A program made the position numbers and the translations under genes. Below, piece after piece: positions 33,728-42,750 of a DNA stretch of 64,000 bases (within the stretch, counting starts at the first letter, position 1; each line of letters opens with the position of its first letter). The notes under the pieces were generated by a model that did no database searches, was not told the origin of the DNA, and saw only the letters and a program-made list of their open reading frames with translations. The DNA is from G963665925 sp050596425 (GTDB taxonomy: Bacteria; Bacillota; Clostridia; Peptostreptococcales; Acidaminobacteraceae), in the NCBI RefSeq assembly GCF_050596425.1, contig NZ_CP192292.1, positions 2,294,001 through 2,358,000 on the forward strand. Reading direction: 5' to 3'.

Positions 33728-33975
33728 CGCTGAAGAAGAGTAAGTAAAACGCAGCACAGAGAGACCACGGTCGGTGAAAGAGGGTCACGCGTTTGAAGCA
33801 GCTTCTGAGCTTCTTGTCTGAAGGGCAGATCTATTTTGCTTGAGTAGGAAAAGACGGTTAGCGACCGTTAAAACGCCTGGTTAAGAATATAACCTCTAAA
33901 GTGATCGGAAACGATAAGTAGGGTGGTACCGCGAATGCACTCGTCCCTACACGTATTGCTTTAGAGGTTTTTTGT
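33728..33975 (+). promoter_or_regulatory. Alanine T-box leader of alaS
   Basis: The T-box core GGGTGGTACCGCG is at 33921-33933. Stem I begins GAAGAAGAGTAAG (AGTA loop-E motif) and closes with CTTCTT; its specifier side reads GAAGCAGCTTC, in which GCA (33798) and GCT (33801) are both alanine codons. The terminator pairs AACCTCTAAAG (33891-33901) with CTTTAGAGGTT (from 33959) and ends in TTTTTT. Uncharged tRNA-Ala should stabilise the antiterminator and allow alaS expression. A TATAAT at 33680-33685 is the likely -10. Confidence 0.95.
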
Positions 33976-34040
33976 ATAACTTGGACAAGTATTAGTTTTT
34001 ATATTGATTTTGAGCGAATTGTAAAATGGAGGGAATAACA

Positions 34041-36674
34041 ATGCAAAAGATGGGATTAAATGAAATCCGTAAAAGATTTCTAGAATTCTTTGAATCAAAA
34101 GGTCATTTTGTTGAGTCAAGCTATCCGCTGGTTCCACAAAGTGACAAAAGTCTTTTATTGATCAATGCGGGCATGGCACCCCTTAAAAATTATTTTACTG
34201 GGGCAGAGAAGCCACCAAAAGTAAGAATGGCAACTTGTCAGAAATGTATTCGTACAGGTGATATTGAAAATGTTGGCTTTACGTCGCGTCATGGTACATT
34301 CTTTGAAATGCTAGGAAACTTTTCATTCGGGGACTATTTTAAAGAAGAATCCATCAAATGGGGATGGGAGTTCATAACTGAACATCTCGAAATGCCAATT
34401 GAGAAGCTTTGGCCATCTGTATATTTTGAGGATGATGAAGCCTATGATATTTGGAAAGATATTATCGGTGTTCCAGAAGATAGGATTGTTAGACTGGGCA
34501 AGGAAGATAATTTCTGGGAAATTGGTGTGGGTCCATGTGGTCCATGTTCAGAAATCTACTTTGACCGTGGTGAAAAATATGGTTGCGGACATGAAGACTG
34601 TAAGCCAGGCTGTGAATGTGACCGCTTTGTTGAGTTTTGGAACCATGTATTCACTCAGTTTAATAGAACAGAAACTGGAGAATATGAAGAACTAGAAAAG
34701 AAAAACATAGATACTGGCATGGGACTAGAACGTGTGGCTTGTATAATGCAAGATGTGGACTCAATTTTTGAAGTCGATACAATTAAAGCCATTCTCGATA
34801 GGGTTGTAAAAATCTCAGGCAAAGCATATGGTGTGGACCGTATGACAGATGTTTCTACGAGAATTATTACAGACCATATTCGTGCATGTTCATTCCTAAT
34901 TTGTGACGGCGTTATGCCAAATAACGAAGGCCGTGGATACGTTCTTAGAAGACTTCTGAGAAGGGCGGCACGTCATGGTAAACTACTTGGTATTGAAGGG
35001 GCGTTTTTAACAGATCTTGTCGATGTTGTTGTTGAACTTTCTGGTGGCGCTTACCCTGATCTGGTTGCACGACATGATTACATCAAGAAAATTCTTCTGA
35101 TTGAAGAAGAGCGATTCCAGCAAACAATTGACCAAGGCTTGTCTATTCTTAAAGACTATATTGCAGAACTAGAAGGCCAAGGTGAGAAGATGCTTTCTGG
35201 CGAACATGCATTCAAGCTTTATGATACCTATGGATTCCCTCTTGATCTTACAAAAGAAATCCTTGAAGAAAAAGAAATGGAAGTTGATGAAGAAGCTTTC
35301 ACCAAAGAAATGGAAGATCAAAGAGAAAGAGCACGAGCTGCTCGTGGTGAAGGGGATGACCTAGGATGGGAAGATGACGCATTCAGTGCACTTTCTGAAG
35401 ACGTTACAACCGAATTTGTTGGCTATGATAGTGTGACAGAGTCGGCAGAAGTTCTAGCGATCTCTTGTGACAATCTTCTTGTGGACAAGGCTTCAGAAGG
35501 AGATGAAATCAGAATCATCCTAAATAGAACACCGTTCTATGCTGAAGGTGGCGGTCAAGTTGGTGATCGTGGTGAGATGACAGTGGGGTCATGTCAGATA
35601 TCAATTACTGATACTAAAAAAGGATCAAATGGTACGATAGTTCATCATGGGCAAGTCCTAGAAGGATCAGTGCGTGTTGGTGATAGTGTGATGGCATCTG
35701 TTGACAACAAGAGACGTCTTGATATTGCAAGAAACCATACAGCGACACACCTGCTTCACAAGGCCCTGAAAATGGTTCTAGGTGATCATGTTGAGCAGGC
35801 AGGCTCTCTGGTTGGTCCAGAACGAATGCGATTTGACTTCTCCCATTTCCAGGCTATGACACAGGAAGAAGTTGATAGGGTAGAAGCCATCGTAAATGAA
35901 AAAATATTCATGCCACATGAAGTGCAAACAGCACTTATGGGCATTAAAGAAGCCAAAGAAATGGGCGCAACAGCTTTATTTGGTGAAAAATATGGAAGTG
36001 AAGTACGCGTTGTTCGTGTGGGTGAGTTTTCAATAGAACTTTGTGGCGGTACACACCTGAGAAACACTTCAGAAGTTGGTCTATTTAAGATTGTCTCTGA
36101 ATCGGGTATTGCTGCAGGCGTTCGTCGTATCGAAGTTATAACAGGTCGTAAGGTTTATGAGTACGTGAATGAGCTTGACAACAAGGTCCAAATGATTGCA
36201 GATGAACTCAAGGCAACAGTCCATGACGTTGTTGAAAAGGCAAGTCATATAACAGCTGACAATAAAAAGCTTCAAAAAGAAATTGAGAGCATGAAGGCCA
36301 AAGCGGCAAGTGCAAGCTCTGCAAGTCTTATTGACAAAGCTGTTGAAGTCAACGGCTTCAAGCTGATTACTGAAAAGCTAAAGGGTGTTGATGCCAACAC
36401 GATGAGAACAATGGGTGACCAGATCAAAGACAAGCTTGATAAGGGTATTGTCGTTCTAGCAAGCGATATGGGAGAAAAAGTTCTTCTGCTTGCAATGGCA
36501 ACTGAAGACGCAGTAAAGGCAGGGGCACATGCGGGTAAACTCGTAGGTGAAGTTGCAAAAATCACCGGTGGCGGTGGTGGCGGCCGTCCTAATATGGCTC
36601 AAGCAGGTGGAAAAGATGCATCTAAAATTGATGTGGCACTAGAAAAGGCTGTAGAAGTGGTTAAAGGCTACTAG
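34041..36674 (+). CDS. alaS: Alanyl-tRNA synthetase
   Basis: 877 residues. Class II catalytic core (MATCQKCIRTGDIENVG, HGTFFEMLGNFSFGDYF, GMGLERVACIMQ), editing domain with zinc site HTATHLLH and CGGTH, and C-Ala domain ending GGGGGGRPNMAQAGG. Charges tRNA-Ala and clears mischarged Ser/Gly. Start at 34041, 7 bases after GGAGGG; the ATG at 34026 overlaps that site. Under T-box control. Confidence 0.97.
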   Translation: MQKMGLNEIRKRFLEFFESKGHFVESSYPLVPQSDKSLLLINAGMAPLKNYFTGAEKPPKVRMATCQKCIRTGDIENVGFTSRHGTFFEMLGNFSFGDYFKEESIKWGWEFITEHLEMPIEKLWPSVYFEDDEAYDIWKDIIGVPEDRIVRLGKEDNFWEIGVGPCGPCSEIYFDRGEKYGCGHEDCKPGCECDRFVEFWNHVFTQFNRTETGEYEELEKKNIDTGMGLERVACIMQDVDSIFEVDTIKAILDRVVKISGKAYGVDRMTDVSTRIITDHIRACSFLICDGVMPNNEGRGYVLRRLLRRAARHGKLLGIEGAFLTDLVDVVVELSGGAYPDLVARHDYIKKILLIEEERFQQTIDQGLSILKDYIAELEGQGEKMLSGEHAFKLYDTYGFPLDLTKEILEEKEMEVDEEAFTKEMEDQRERARAARGEGDDLGWEDDAFSALSEDVTTEFVGYDSVTESAEVLAISCDNLLVDKASEGDEIRIILNRTPFYAEGGGQVGDRGEMTVGSCQISITDTKKGSNGTIVHHGQVLEGSVRVGDSVMASVDNKRRLDIARNHTATHLLHKALKMVLGDHVEQAGSLVGPERMRFDFSHFQAMTQEEVDRVEAIVNEKIFMPHEVQTALMGIKEAKEMGATALFGEKYGSEVRVVRVGEFSIELCGGTHLRNTSEVGLFKIVSESGIAAGVRRIEVITGRKVYEYVNELDNKVQMIADELKATVHDVVEKASHITADNKKLQKEIESMKAKAASASSASLIDKAVEVNGFKLITEKLKGVDANTMRTMGDQIKDKLDKGIVVLASDMGEKVLLLAMATEDAVKAGAHAGKLVGEVAKITGGGGGGRPNMAQAGGKDASKIDVALEKAVEVVKGY

Positions 36675-36777
36675 GAATGATTGCATAACATGCAGTTATC
36701 ATAATTTTTATGAAATTTGAATTTATTTTAAAAAATCGTTTTACACCTTCTAATAAACGGATATATATGTACAAAGC

Positions 36778-36814
36778 GGATGGTGCGTATAAATAGATCA
36801 GCACCATCCAATTT
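36778..36814 (+). terminator. Terminator after alaS
   Basis: GGATGGTGC and GCACCATCC, nine perfect pairs with a 14-base loop, followed by AATTTT. Confidence 0.75.
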
Positions 36815-36858
36815 TAAAAAGTATATTCTCAACTCTAATCTTAAAGGAGGTTATAGTT

Positions 36859-37113
36859 ATGGATAAAAACATGACAATGAAGTTTGATGTAGACCAAGTA
36901 AAAGAAGATGAACGCAAAGAAGTACTGAATTATGTCTACAATGCTCTTAAAGAAAAGGGATATCATCCAATCAATCAAATGATTGGATACCTTTTGAGCG
37001 GTGACCCAACGTATATTACGACCCATAACGATGCCCGTAAAATTATCCGACGTGTGGAACGAGATGAAATTTTAGAAGAATTACTTAAAACCTATCTTGA
37101 AAGTGAGTCTTAA
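36859..37113 (+). CDS. ireB: IreB-family regulatory phosphoprotein
   Basis: 84 residues, the full family length (formerly UPF0297, YrzL). Typical features: MTMKFDVDQVKEDERKEVLNYVYNAL and GYLLSGDPTYITTHNDARKIIRRVERDEILEELLKTYL. In Enterococcus the homologue is a substrate of the IreK kinase and lowers cephalosporin resistance; the Thr residues in TYITTHNDA match the phosphorylated region. Full AAGGAGG site 8 bases ahead. First gene of the ireB-AKR-ruvX-DUF1292 run. Confidence 0.93.
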   Translation: MDKNMTMKFDVDQVKEDERKEVLNYVYNALKEKGYHPINQMIGYLLSGDPTYITTHNDARKIIRRVERDEILEELLKTYLESES

Positions 37114-37115
37114 AA

Positions 37116-38066
37116 TTGGAAATTAGAAGTCTTGGAAAAACAGGCCTGGAGGTATCCAGGCTTTGTTTTGGCGGTTTGACAATTGGTCCTCTTCAAGCCA
37201 ATTTATCGAAGGAAGACGGCGCCAAGGTCATTGTAGAAGCCTATAATAGGGGTGTTAATTTTATTGACACTGCAGAGTTGTATGAAACATATATACATAT
37301 AAACGAAGCATTAAAAACCATACCAAGAGACAAGTTCATCATATCGACTAAGTCGTATGCCTGGTCAAGGGAAACCGCGGAAAAAAGCTTTCTAAAAGCC
37401 TGTGAAGAGCTCGGAACCGATTATATTGATTTGTTTATGCTTCATGAACAGGAAAGCGAACACACGCTCCGTGGACACTCTGAAGCTCTGGCATACTTTT
37501 TAGAGCGCAAAGAAAAAGGGGACATAAGGGCTGTGGGGTTATCCACACACCACATTGCGGGTGTTAAAGCAGCTAACATGTCACCGGAAATTGAAGTTGT
37601 ACACCCGATTCTTAATAAATCAGGACTGGGGATTCAAGATGGCACCCTAGAGGAGATGCTAGCTGAACTCAGCCGATTTAAAGAAAGAGGGGGCGGTATA
37701 TTTGGCATGAAACCCCTTGGTGGCGGTAATTTACTTGCCACTGTAGATGAATGCTTTGACTTTGTTTTAGGTCTTGATATGGTGGATTCCATAGCTGTGG
37801 GTATGCAACGTGTCAGTGAAGTTATTGCCAATACGACCAGGTTTTCAGGTGGCACAGTACCAAGGGAGATTCAGTCTCAGTTAAGAAGTACACCTAGACG
37901 ACTCCACATCGATGACTGGTGCATTGGATGTAAGGCCTGCGAGGAAAAATGTAAATCAGATGCAATACATGTTATAGACGGCCAAGCTGTTGTGGACCAT
38001 AAAAAATGTGTACTTTGCGCGTATTGTAGTGCAGTTTGTCCTGAATTTTGTATTAAGGTGGTATAA
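37116..38066 (+). CDS. Aldo/keto reductase with C-terminal 2x[4Fe-4S] ferredoxin domain
   Basis: 316 residues. The N-terminal 255 form an AKR barrel (MEIRSLGKTGLEVSRLCFGG, INFIDTAELYETY with catalytic Asp and Tyr, YIDLFMLHEQ). The last 60 carry two cluster motifs, CIGCKACEEKC and CVLCAYCSAVC. Such fusions occur in anaerobes, where electrons may pass between ferredoxin and a carbonyl substrate; substrate unknown. Starts with TTG, two bases after ireB, with a poor ribosome site, so translation is probably coupled to ireB. Its place between ireB and ruvX breaks an otherwise conserved gene pair. Confidence 0.88.
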   Translation: MEIRSLGKTGLEVSRLCFGGLTIGPLQANLSKEDGAKVIVEAYNRGVNFIDTAELYETYIHINEALKTIPRDKFIISTKSYAWSRETAEKSFLKACEELGTDYIDLFMLHEQESEHTLRGHSEALAYFLERKEKGDIRAVGLSTHHIAGVKAANMSPEIEVVHPILNKSGLGIQDGTLEEMLAELSRFKERGGGIFGMKPLGGGNLLATVDECFDFVLGLDMVDSIAVGMQRVSEVIANTTRFSGGTVPREIQSQLRSTPRRLHIDDWCIGCKACEEKCKSDAIHVIDGQAVVDHKKCVLCAYCSAVCPEFCIKVV

Positions 38067-38506
38067 TGATGAAAATGCTTGGACTCGATGTTGGAGACAG
38101 GACCATTGGGGTAGCTGTAAGTGACCCTACGGGTTTTCTTGCCTCACCTGTTGAAACGATTATGCGAGAATCAAATAAACAAAGCATTGCTAGGATTGTA
38201 GAATTGCTCATTGAAAGCAAGTCAGAAAAAATTGTGGTGGGTCTTCCAAAAAACATGAATGGTACAATTGGTCCCCAAGGGGAGAAGACAATAGCCTTTG
38301 TGAAGCAGCTCGAGAAGAAACTCAAGTACTCAAAGCGCCTAGAAGAAAAAGAAATTGAAATTATTATGTGGGATGAGCGTTTGACCACCAAGGCTGCTGA
38401 AAGAACCCTAATTGAATCTGACATGCGAAGAGAAAAGCGAAAAGAAGTGATCGATCAGCTAGCGGCTGTATATATATTGCAAGGTTACCTGGATCACATT
38501 AGATAG
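38066..38506 (+). CDS. ruvX: Holliday junction resolvase-like RNase H-fold protein RuvX/YqgF
   Basis: 146 residues. MLGLDVGDRTIGVAVSDP is the signature; catalytic Asp residues are in LDVGD and in the ERLTT / IDQLAAVYILQGYL region. Family members act in 16S rRNA 5' processing and are proposed Holliday junction resolvases. Starts on the TAATG overlap with the AKR stop, AGGTGG ahead. Followed by the DUF1292 gene as in Bacillus (yrrK-yrzB). Confidence 0.92.
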   Translation: MMKMLGLDVGDRTIGVAVSDPTGFLASPVETIMRESNKQSIARIVELLIESKSEKIVVGLPKNMNGTIGPQGEKTIAFVKQLEKKLKYSKRLEEKEIEIIMWDERLTTKAAERTLIESDMRREKRKEVIDQLAAVYILQGYLDHIR

Positions 38507-38519
38507 AAGAGGTGAAAAA

Positions 38520-38771
38520 ATGGAAGAGAAAAAAATGGTTGAACTTATTGATGAAAATGGAAAAGCTGTTCAATTTGAAGTGATTGTTGACTTTGAGGTT
38601 GAGGGTCAGGAGTATGCCGTTCTGGTTCAAGAAGGTAGTGAAGACGAAGCCATTCTATTCAGAGTTATTGACGATGGTCAAGAAGAGCCAACGTTCGAAG
38701 TTGTTATTGATGACGCTGAATTTGAATCCGTAGCAAAAGTATACGAAGAAATCATGTCTCAAGAAGACTAA
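38520..38771 (+). CDS. DUF1292 (UPF0473) family protein
   Basis: 83 residues, very acidic (VELIDENGKAVQFEVIVDFEVEGQEYAVLVQ, EAILFRVIDDGQEEPTFEVVIDDAEFESVAKVYEEI). YrzB-like; function not known. GAGGTG ribosome site, 13 bases after ruvX, completing the ireB-ruvX-DUF1292 neighbourhood conserved in Firmicutes. Confidence 0.9.
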   Translation: MEEKKMVELIDENGKAVQFEVIVDFEVEGQEYAVLVQEGSEDEAILFRVIDDGQEEPTFEVVIDDAEFESVAKVYEEIMSQED

Positions 38772-38871
38772 TTTAGACTAAAATAGTGTACAAAGTAGTG
38801 AATCTATTTGAAAATTGTTGTCATTAATGCTATTATTGATATGACAAATCTTTTAGACGTGAGGTGTGAAA

Positions 38872-39318
38872 ATGGACTTTTCAATTGACACTTTGAAAAA
38901 CAAGCTACGAGATAGAGGGTATAAATTAACACCTCAAAGACGTGCCGTTCTAGATGTCATCGTTTCAAATCCAGGCGAACATCTAAGCACTGAGGAAATC
39001 TATGAACTCGTTAAGAAGAACAACCATCCAGAAATTGGACTGGCTACAGTATATAGAACGCTCATTTTACTAGCTGAACTCGATGTTATCTCTAAGTTGA
39101 ACTTAGAAGATGGCTTGGTCCGCTATGAAATGAATCAACATGATGATAACCATCACCACCATCATTTAATTTGCACAAATTGTGGAAAGGTAATTGAAGT
39201 GGTTGAAGATCTACTTGATGAGCTAGAAGCTCGTATTGAAAAAGATCATGAGTTTGAAATCTGTGATCACAAACTGAAATTCTTTGGGATTTGTAAAGAA
39301 TGTAAGAGTGGCTTGTAA
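38872..39318 (+). CDS. Fur-family metalloregulator
   Basis: 148 residues. N-terminal winged helix (LRDRGYKLTPQRRAVLDVI, HLSTEEIYELVKK, GLATVYRTLILLAELDVI), dimerisation domain with a His-rich stretch (QHDDNHHHHHLICTNCGKV) and two CxxC pairs (CTNC, CKEC) that form the structural zinc site. Could be Fur, PerR or Zur; the sequence alone does not decide. Start at 38872, 5 bases after GAGGTG. The gene is followed at once by its terminator, which overlaps the stop codon. Confidence 0.9.
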   Translation: MDFSIDTLKNKLRDRGYKLTPQRRAVLDVIVSNPGEHLSTEEIYELVKKNNHPEIGLATVYRTLILLAELDVISKLNLEDGLVRYEMNQHDDNHHHHHLICTNCGKVIEVVEDLLDELEARIEKDHEFEICDHKLKFFGICKECKSGL

Positions 39319-39340
39319 TTAACTTACAGGCTACTTTTTT
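39307..39340 (+). terminator. Terminator of the Fur-family gene
   Basis: AGTGGCTTGTAA pairs with TTACAGGCTACT (two G-U pairs), followed by TTTTTT; the stem includes the stop codon. Confidence 0.8.
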
Positions 39341-39475
39341 GGACGTAACAAACGTATAATTTCTAAAGCAAATTGACAGGTCTTGTCGTTACGCGAATGT
39401 AGCGAGGGGCATTGATTGGAAACCTTGCCTAGGCATGTAGAATTTGTTGTTAGAGAACAAACAGGAGGAATAACA

Positions 39476-41146
39476 ATGAGTCAAAGAAGAACGAACTCGT
39501 TAAAGGTTATTCCCTTAGGCGGCTTGTACGAAATTGGTAAGAACATGACTGCATATGAATACGGCGAAGATATTATTCTAGTCGATTGTGGCATGTCATT
39601 CCCGGAAGACGAAATGCTCGGTATAGATGTCGTTATTCCGGATATCACTTACTTGAAAAAGAATCATGAGCGCGTGAGAGGCATAGTCCTAACACACGGT
39701 CATGAGGACCATATTGGTGCGATACCATATGTTCTGGGTGATTTAAATGTTCCGATCTATGGTACAAAGCTGACTTTGGGATTAGTAGAAAGAAAATGCA
39801 GTGAGTATAAAAATCTAAAAAATATACAACTGAACGTCGTCCACCCAGGCGATAAAATTAAATTAGGCCATATTAAAGTTGAACTTATCCACGTGAGTCA
39901 CTCGATTCCTGGTGCGGTTTCTCTTTGCCTTCATACACCACTTGGACGAATCATCCATTCTGGTGACTTTAAAATTGACTATACGCCAATTGATGGTCAG
40001 CGTACAGACTTAAATAAGTTTGCTGAACTTGGATCAAAGGGTGTACAACTCATGCTTTGCGAGAGCACAAACGTACAAAGACCAGGGCATACAATGTCAG
40101 AAAGCCGTGTTGGGCAGACAATTGAGAATATATTCTCGAATTGTGATGGACGTGTATTCGTAGCGTCTTTTGCTTCGAATGTGCATAGAATCCAGCAGAT
40201 TGTCAATGCTTGCTTGCTTTATGATAGAAAAGTGGCATTTAGTGGTCGTTCCATGATCAACGTTTCAACCGTTGCTATGGATACGGGTCATCTAAAAGTG
40301 CCTGAAGGCGTTATCATTGATATTAAAGATATTGATAGATACCCAGAAAATGAAATTTGTTTGATCACGACTGGTAGTCAGGGTGAAACCATGTCCGCTC
40401 TAACGAGAATGGCAAATGGTGAACACAGACAAGTTAAGATTAGACCTGGGGATACAATTGTATTATCATCATCGCCAATTCCAGGCAATGAAAAAAGCGT
40501 TTATAACATCATCAACCTGCTTAATGAGCGTGGCGCTGAGATCATTTATGAATCTCTAGCAGACGTTCATGTCTCTGGTCATGCCAAGCAACAAGAGCTT
40601 ATGCTTATGCATGCACTGGTTCAGCCAAAGTACTTTGTGCCTGTTCATGGTGAGTTTTCTATGCTGAAAGAGCATAAGGATATGGCCATTCGAATGGGAA
40701 TGGATGAAGATGATGTATTCATTATGAAAAATGGCGATGTGCTAGAAATCACTAAAAAGGGTGCGAAAATGCAGCAACCAGTGCCACATGGCAATGTGCT
40801 CATTGATGGCCTAGGTGTTGGTGATGTCGGCAACATCGTACTAAGAGATAGAAAGCATTTGGCAGAAGATGGCCTTATGGTTGTTGTTGTTGCCTTTAAT
40901 GATGAGACAGGCGAAGTGATTTCTGGACCTGATCTTATCTCAAGAGGTTTCGTCTATGTCAGAGAGTCAGAAGACTTGATGGTGGGCGCGAAAAAAGAAA
41001 TTCTTAAGGCTCTTGAAAAGTGCCAAACAAAAAATATTCGCGAATGGTCAACCATTAAAGGTGAAATTCGTGACACATTAAGACGGTACTTGTATCAGAA
41101 TACTAAGAGAAGTCCTATGATATTACCAATCATAATGGATGTTTAG
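39476..41146 (+). CDS. rnj: Ribonuclease J
   Basis: 556 residues of the beta-CASP metallo-beta-lactamase group. HGHEDHIGA (74-82) binds the zinc pair; beta-CASP motifs follow (CESTNVQRPGHTMSE, FASNVHRIQQI, SGHAKQQELMLMHALVQPKYFVPVHGE). A C-terminal domain closes the protein. Endo- and 5'-exonuclease central to mRNA decay and rRNA maturation. Start at 39476 with AGGAGG 7 bases ahead. The 11-base gap to ylbF suggests one operon. Confidence 0.95.
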   Translation: MSQRRTNSLKVIPLGGLYEIGKNMTAYEYGEDIILVDCGMSFPEDEMLGIDVVIPDITYLKKNHERVRGIVLTHGHEDHIGAIPYVLGDLNVPIYGTKLTLGLVERKCSEYKNLKNIQLNVVHPGDKIKLGHIKVELIHVSHSIPGAVSLCLHTPLGRIIHSGDFKIDYTPIDGQRTDLNKFAELGSKGVQLMLCESTNVQRPGHTMSESRVGQTIENIFSNCDGRVFVASFASNVHRIQQIVNACLLYDRKVAFSGRSMINVSTVAMDTGHLKVPEGVIIDIKDIDRYPENEICLITTGSQGETMSALTRMANGEHRQVKIRPGDTIVLSSSPIPGNEKSVYNIINLLNERGAEIIYESLADVHVSGHAKQQELMLMHALVQPKYFVPVHGEFSMLKEHKDMAIRMGMDEDDVFIMKNGDVLEITKKGAKMQQPVPHGNVLIDGLGVGDVGNIVLRDRKHLAEDGLMVVVVAFNDETGEVISGPDLISRGFVYVRESEDLMVGAKKEILKALEKCQTKNIREWSTIKGEIRDTLRRYLYQNTKRSPMILPIIMDV

Positions 41147-41157
41147 GAGGAAATATT

Positions 41158-41487
41158 ATGAACGTGTATGATGCAGCGCATAGCTTAGCAAAAGCTATTA
41201 AGGAATCTGACGAACTTGAAAAATTCAAATCATTACAGGCTCAAATGTTTGCAAAAGAAGACATAAAGTCACAGTTTGATACATTCCAGAAGCTTCAAAT
41301 GGAACTTCAAACGGCTCAAATGACAGGTCAATCAGTTGATGAATCTAAAATGAAAGAAGCTCAAGAACTCTTTGAGATCATTCAAAAAGACCCTGTTGCA
41401 AACCAATATTTTCTTGCAGAAATGAAACTCAACCAAATGATGGGAGATGTCACTAAAATAATTAGTGATGCAATGGGTATCGAGTAA
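41158..41487 (+). CDS. YlbF family regulator
   Basis: 109 residues, all helical (AAHSLAKAIKESDELEKFKSLQAQM, QELFEIIQKDPVANQYFLAEMKLNQMMGDVTKII). YlbF/YmcA proteins of Bacillus form the Y-complex that guides RNase Y in mRNA maturation. Having it directly behind RNase J fits an RNA-decay role. AGGAGG ribosome site. Confidence 0.9.
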   Translation: MNVYDAAHSLAKAIKESDELEKFKSLQAQMFAKEDIKSQFDTFQKLQMELQTAQMTGQSVDESKMKEAQELFEIIQKDPVANQYFLAEMKLNQMMGDVTKIISDAMGIE

Positions 41488-41534
41488 TCTCCTATTTGGT
41501 GATATAATTAATAAGATAGCTAAACAATGATAGT

Positions 41535-41566
41535 GGCTCAGGATTCATACGAATCCTGAGCCTTTT
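41535..41566 (+). terminator. Intrinsic terminator
   Basis: GGCTCAGGATTC and GAATCCTGAGCC, twelve perfect pairs with a four-base loop, then TTTTC. Confidence 0.9.
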
Positions 41567-41628
41567 CAAGGATAATAGCCAGCCGATATTAATTAGTCGC
41601 ATAAATTAACGCGTATGAGGAGTAGAGT

Positions 41629-42645
41629 ATGATTGGAAAAAAGGTAATGCTTGTTGCCGTACTGTCATCAGCAGTGGCTTTCACTGGTTGTTCAGCGGTG
41701 GTAGACTCAATGAATGAACCTGTTGATGCATCAGACAATACAGCCATTCATGTGGTTATACCAAAGGGTGCCAGCACAACGAAAATATCTGAAATTCTTG
41801 AAGAAGAGGGCCTTATAAAAAATGCCATGATGTTCAAGATTTTATCAAAAGATATGTCGGCTGACGGACAAATGCAAGCGGGTGAATACATTTTAAGCAA
41901 GACGATGTCATCTGAAGAGATGATCGAAAAGTTTGTGGATGGTGATGTTTATATTGAAACATTTAAATTTACCATACCGGAAGGCTTTGAGGCCAAAGAA
42001 ATTGTTAAAAGACTTTCTGCCGAGGGAATAATTGATGCAGAAACCTTTAACAGTCTACTCACTTCAGGAGCATTTGACTATAGATTCCTAGAAAATATTG
42101 ATACAGAAACTCATCTGGAAGGTTTCCTTTTTCCTGAGACCTATGAAATGAAAGCTGGTTCAGATGAAAAGGCTATTATTGATAAAATGCTTAGACAGTT
42201 TGATCAGGTATTTAAGGATGAGTACTATGAAAGAGCTGAAGAATTGGGCATGACAATTAATGAAGTTGTCACACTGGCATCTGTTATCGAAAGGGAAGCT
42301 ATGCTTGATTCAGAACGCGCCCTTGTTTCTGGAGTGTTCCATAACCGGATCAAAAAAGGCTGGAAACTACAATCATGTGCTACCGTACAGTATATACTCG
42401 GAGAGCGAAAAGATGTATTGTCCTATGATGATATCGCCATTGAGTCTCCGTACAACACATATTTAAATGCGGGGTTGCCACCATCACCTATTGCATCACC
42501 AGGAGAAAAGTCTATCATTGCGGCTCTTTATCCTGAAGAGACTGACTATATGTACTTTGTGGCATCTGGAAAAGGTGACGGGTCACATATTTTCTCAAGA
42601 ACTTTGAAAGAACACGAAGCCGCAACGAAATCCAGAAAAAAATAA
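41629..42645 (+). CDS. mltG: Endolytic murein transglycosylase MltG (YceG-like)
   Basis: 338 residues. LysM-like domain (IHVVIPKGASTTKISEILEEEGLI) and catalytic domain with TLASVIEREAMLDSERALVSGVFHNRI, where the second Glu of IERE is the catalytic residue, and SPYNTYLNAGLPPSPIASPG. Cleaves nascent glycan strands at the outer membrane face. Unlike the usual single-helix anchor, the N-terminus ends in VAFTGCS with Cys21, a lipobox, so it is probably a lipoprotein processed via Lgt (22065). The gene order matches yrrL of Bacillus. Confidence 0.92.
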   Translation: MIGKKVMLVAVLSSAVAFTGCSAVVDSMNEPVDASDNTAIHVVIPKGASTTKISEILEEEGLIKNAMMFKILSKDMSADGQMQAGEYILSKTMSSEEMIEKFVDGDVYIETFKFTIPEGFEAKEIVKRLSAEGIIDAETFNSLLTSGAFDYRFLENIDTETHLEGFLFPETYEMKAGSDEKAIIDKMLRQFDQVFKDEYYERAEELGMTINEVVTLASVIEREAMLDSERALVSGVFHNRIKKGWKLQSCATVQYILGERKDVLSYDDIAIESPYNTYLNAGLPPSPIASPGEKSIIAALYPEETDYMYFVASGKGDGSHIFSRTLKEHEAATKSRKK

Positions 42646-42698
42646 GGATTCTTCCTTTTTAACCTTGAAATGACTATTGACGTGGAAGGAATCTTTTA
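42644..42698 (+). terminator. Intrinsic terminator after mltG
   Basis: AAGGATTCTTCC pairs with GGAAGGAATCTTTT with one bulge, large loop, T-run at the end. The leader of the next gene begins within it. Confidence 0.6.
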
Positions 42699-42750
42699 TT
42701 AATATCTTTGGTTGGGAGTTCTTTTCCGACATGAAAACGAGGATGATGTT

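Noticed and set aside
37116..37200. A downstream ATG start for the aldo/keto reductase
   Set aside because: The TTG start keeps the conserved MEIRSLGKTGLEVSRLCFGG start of the AKR barrel; any later ATG would remove the first strand.
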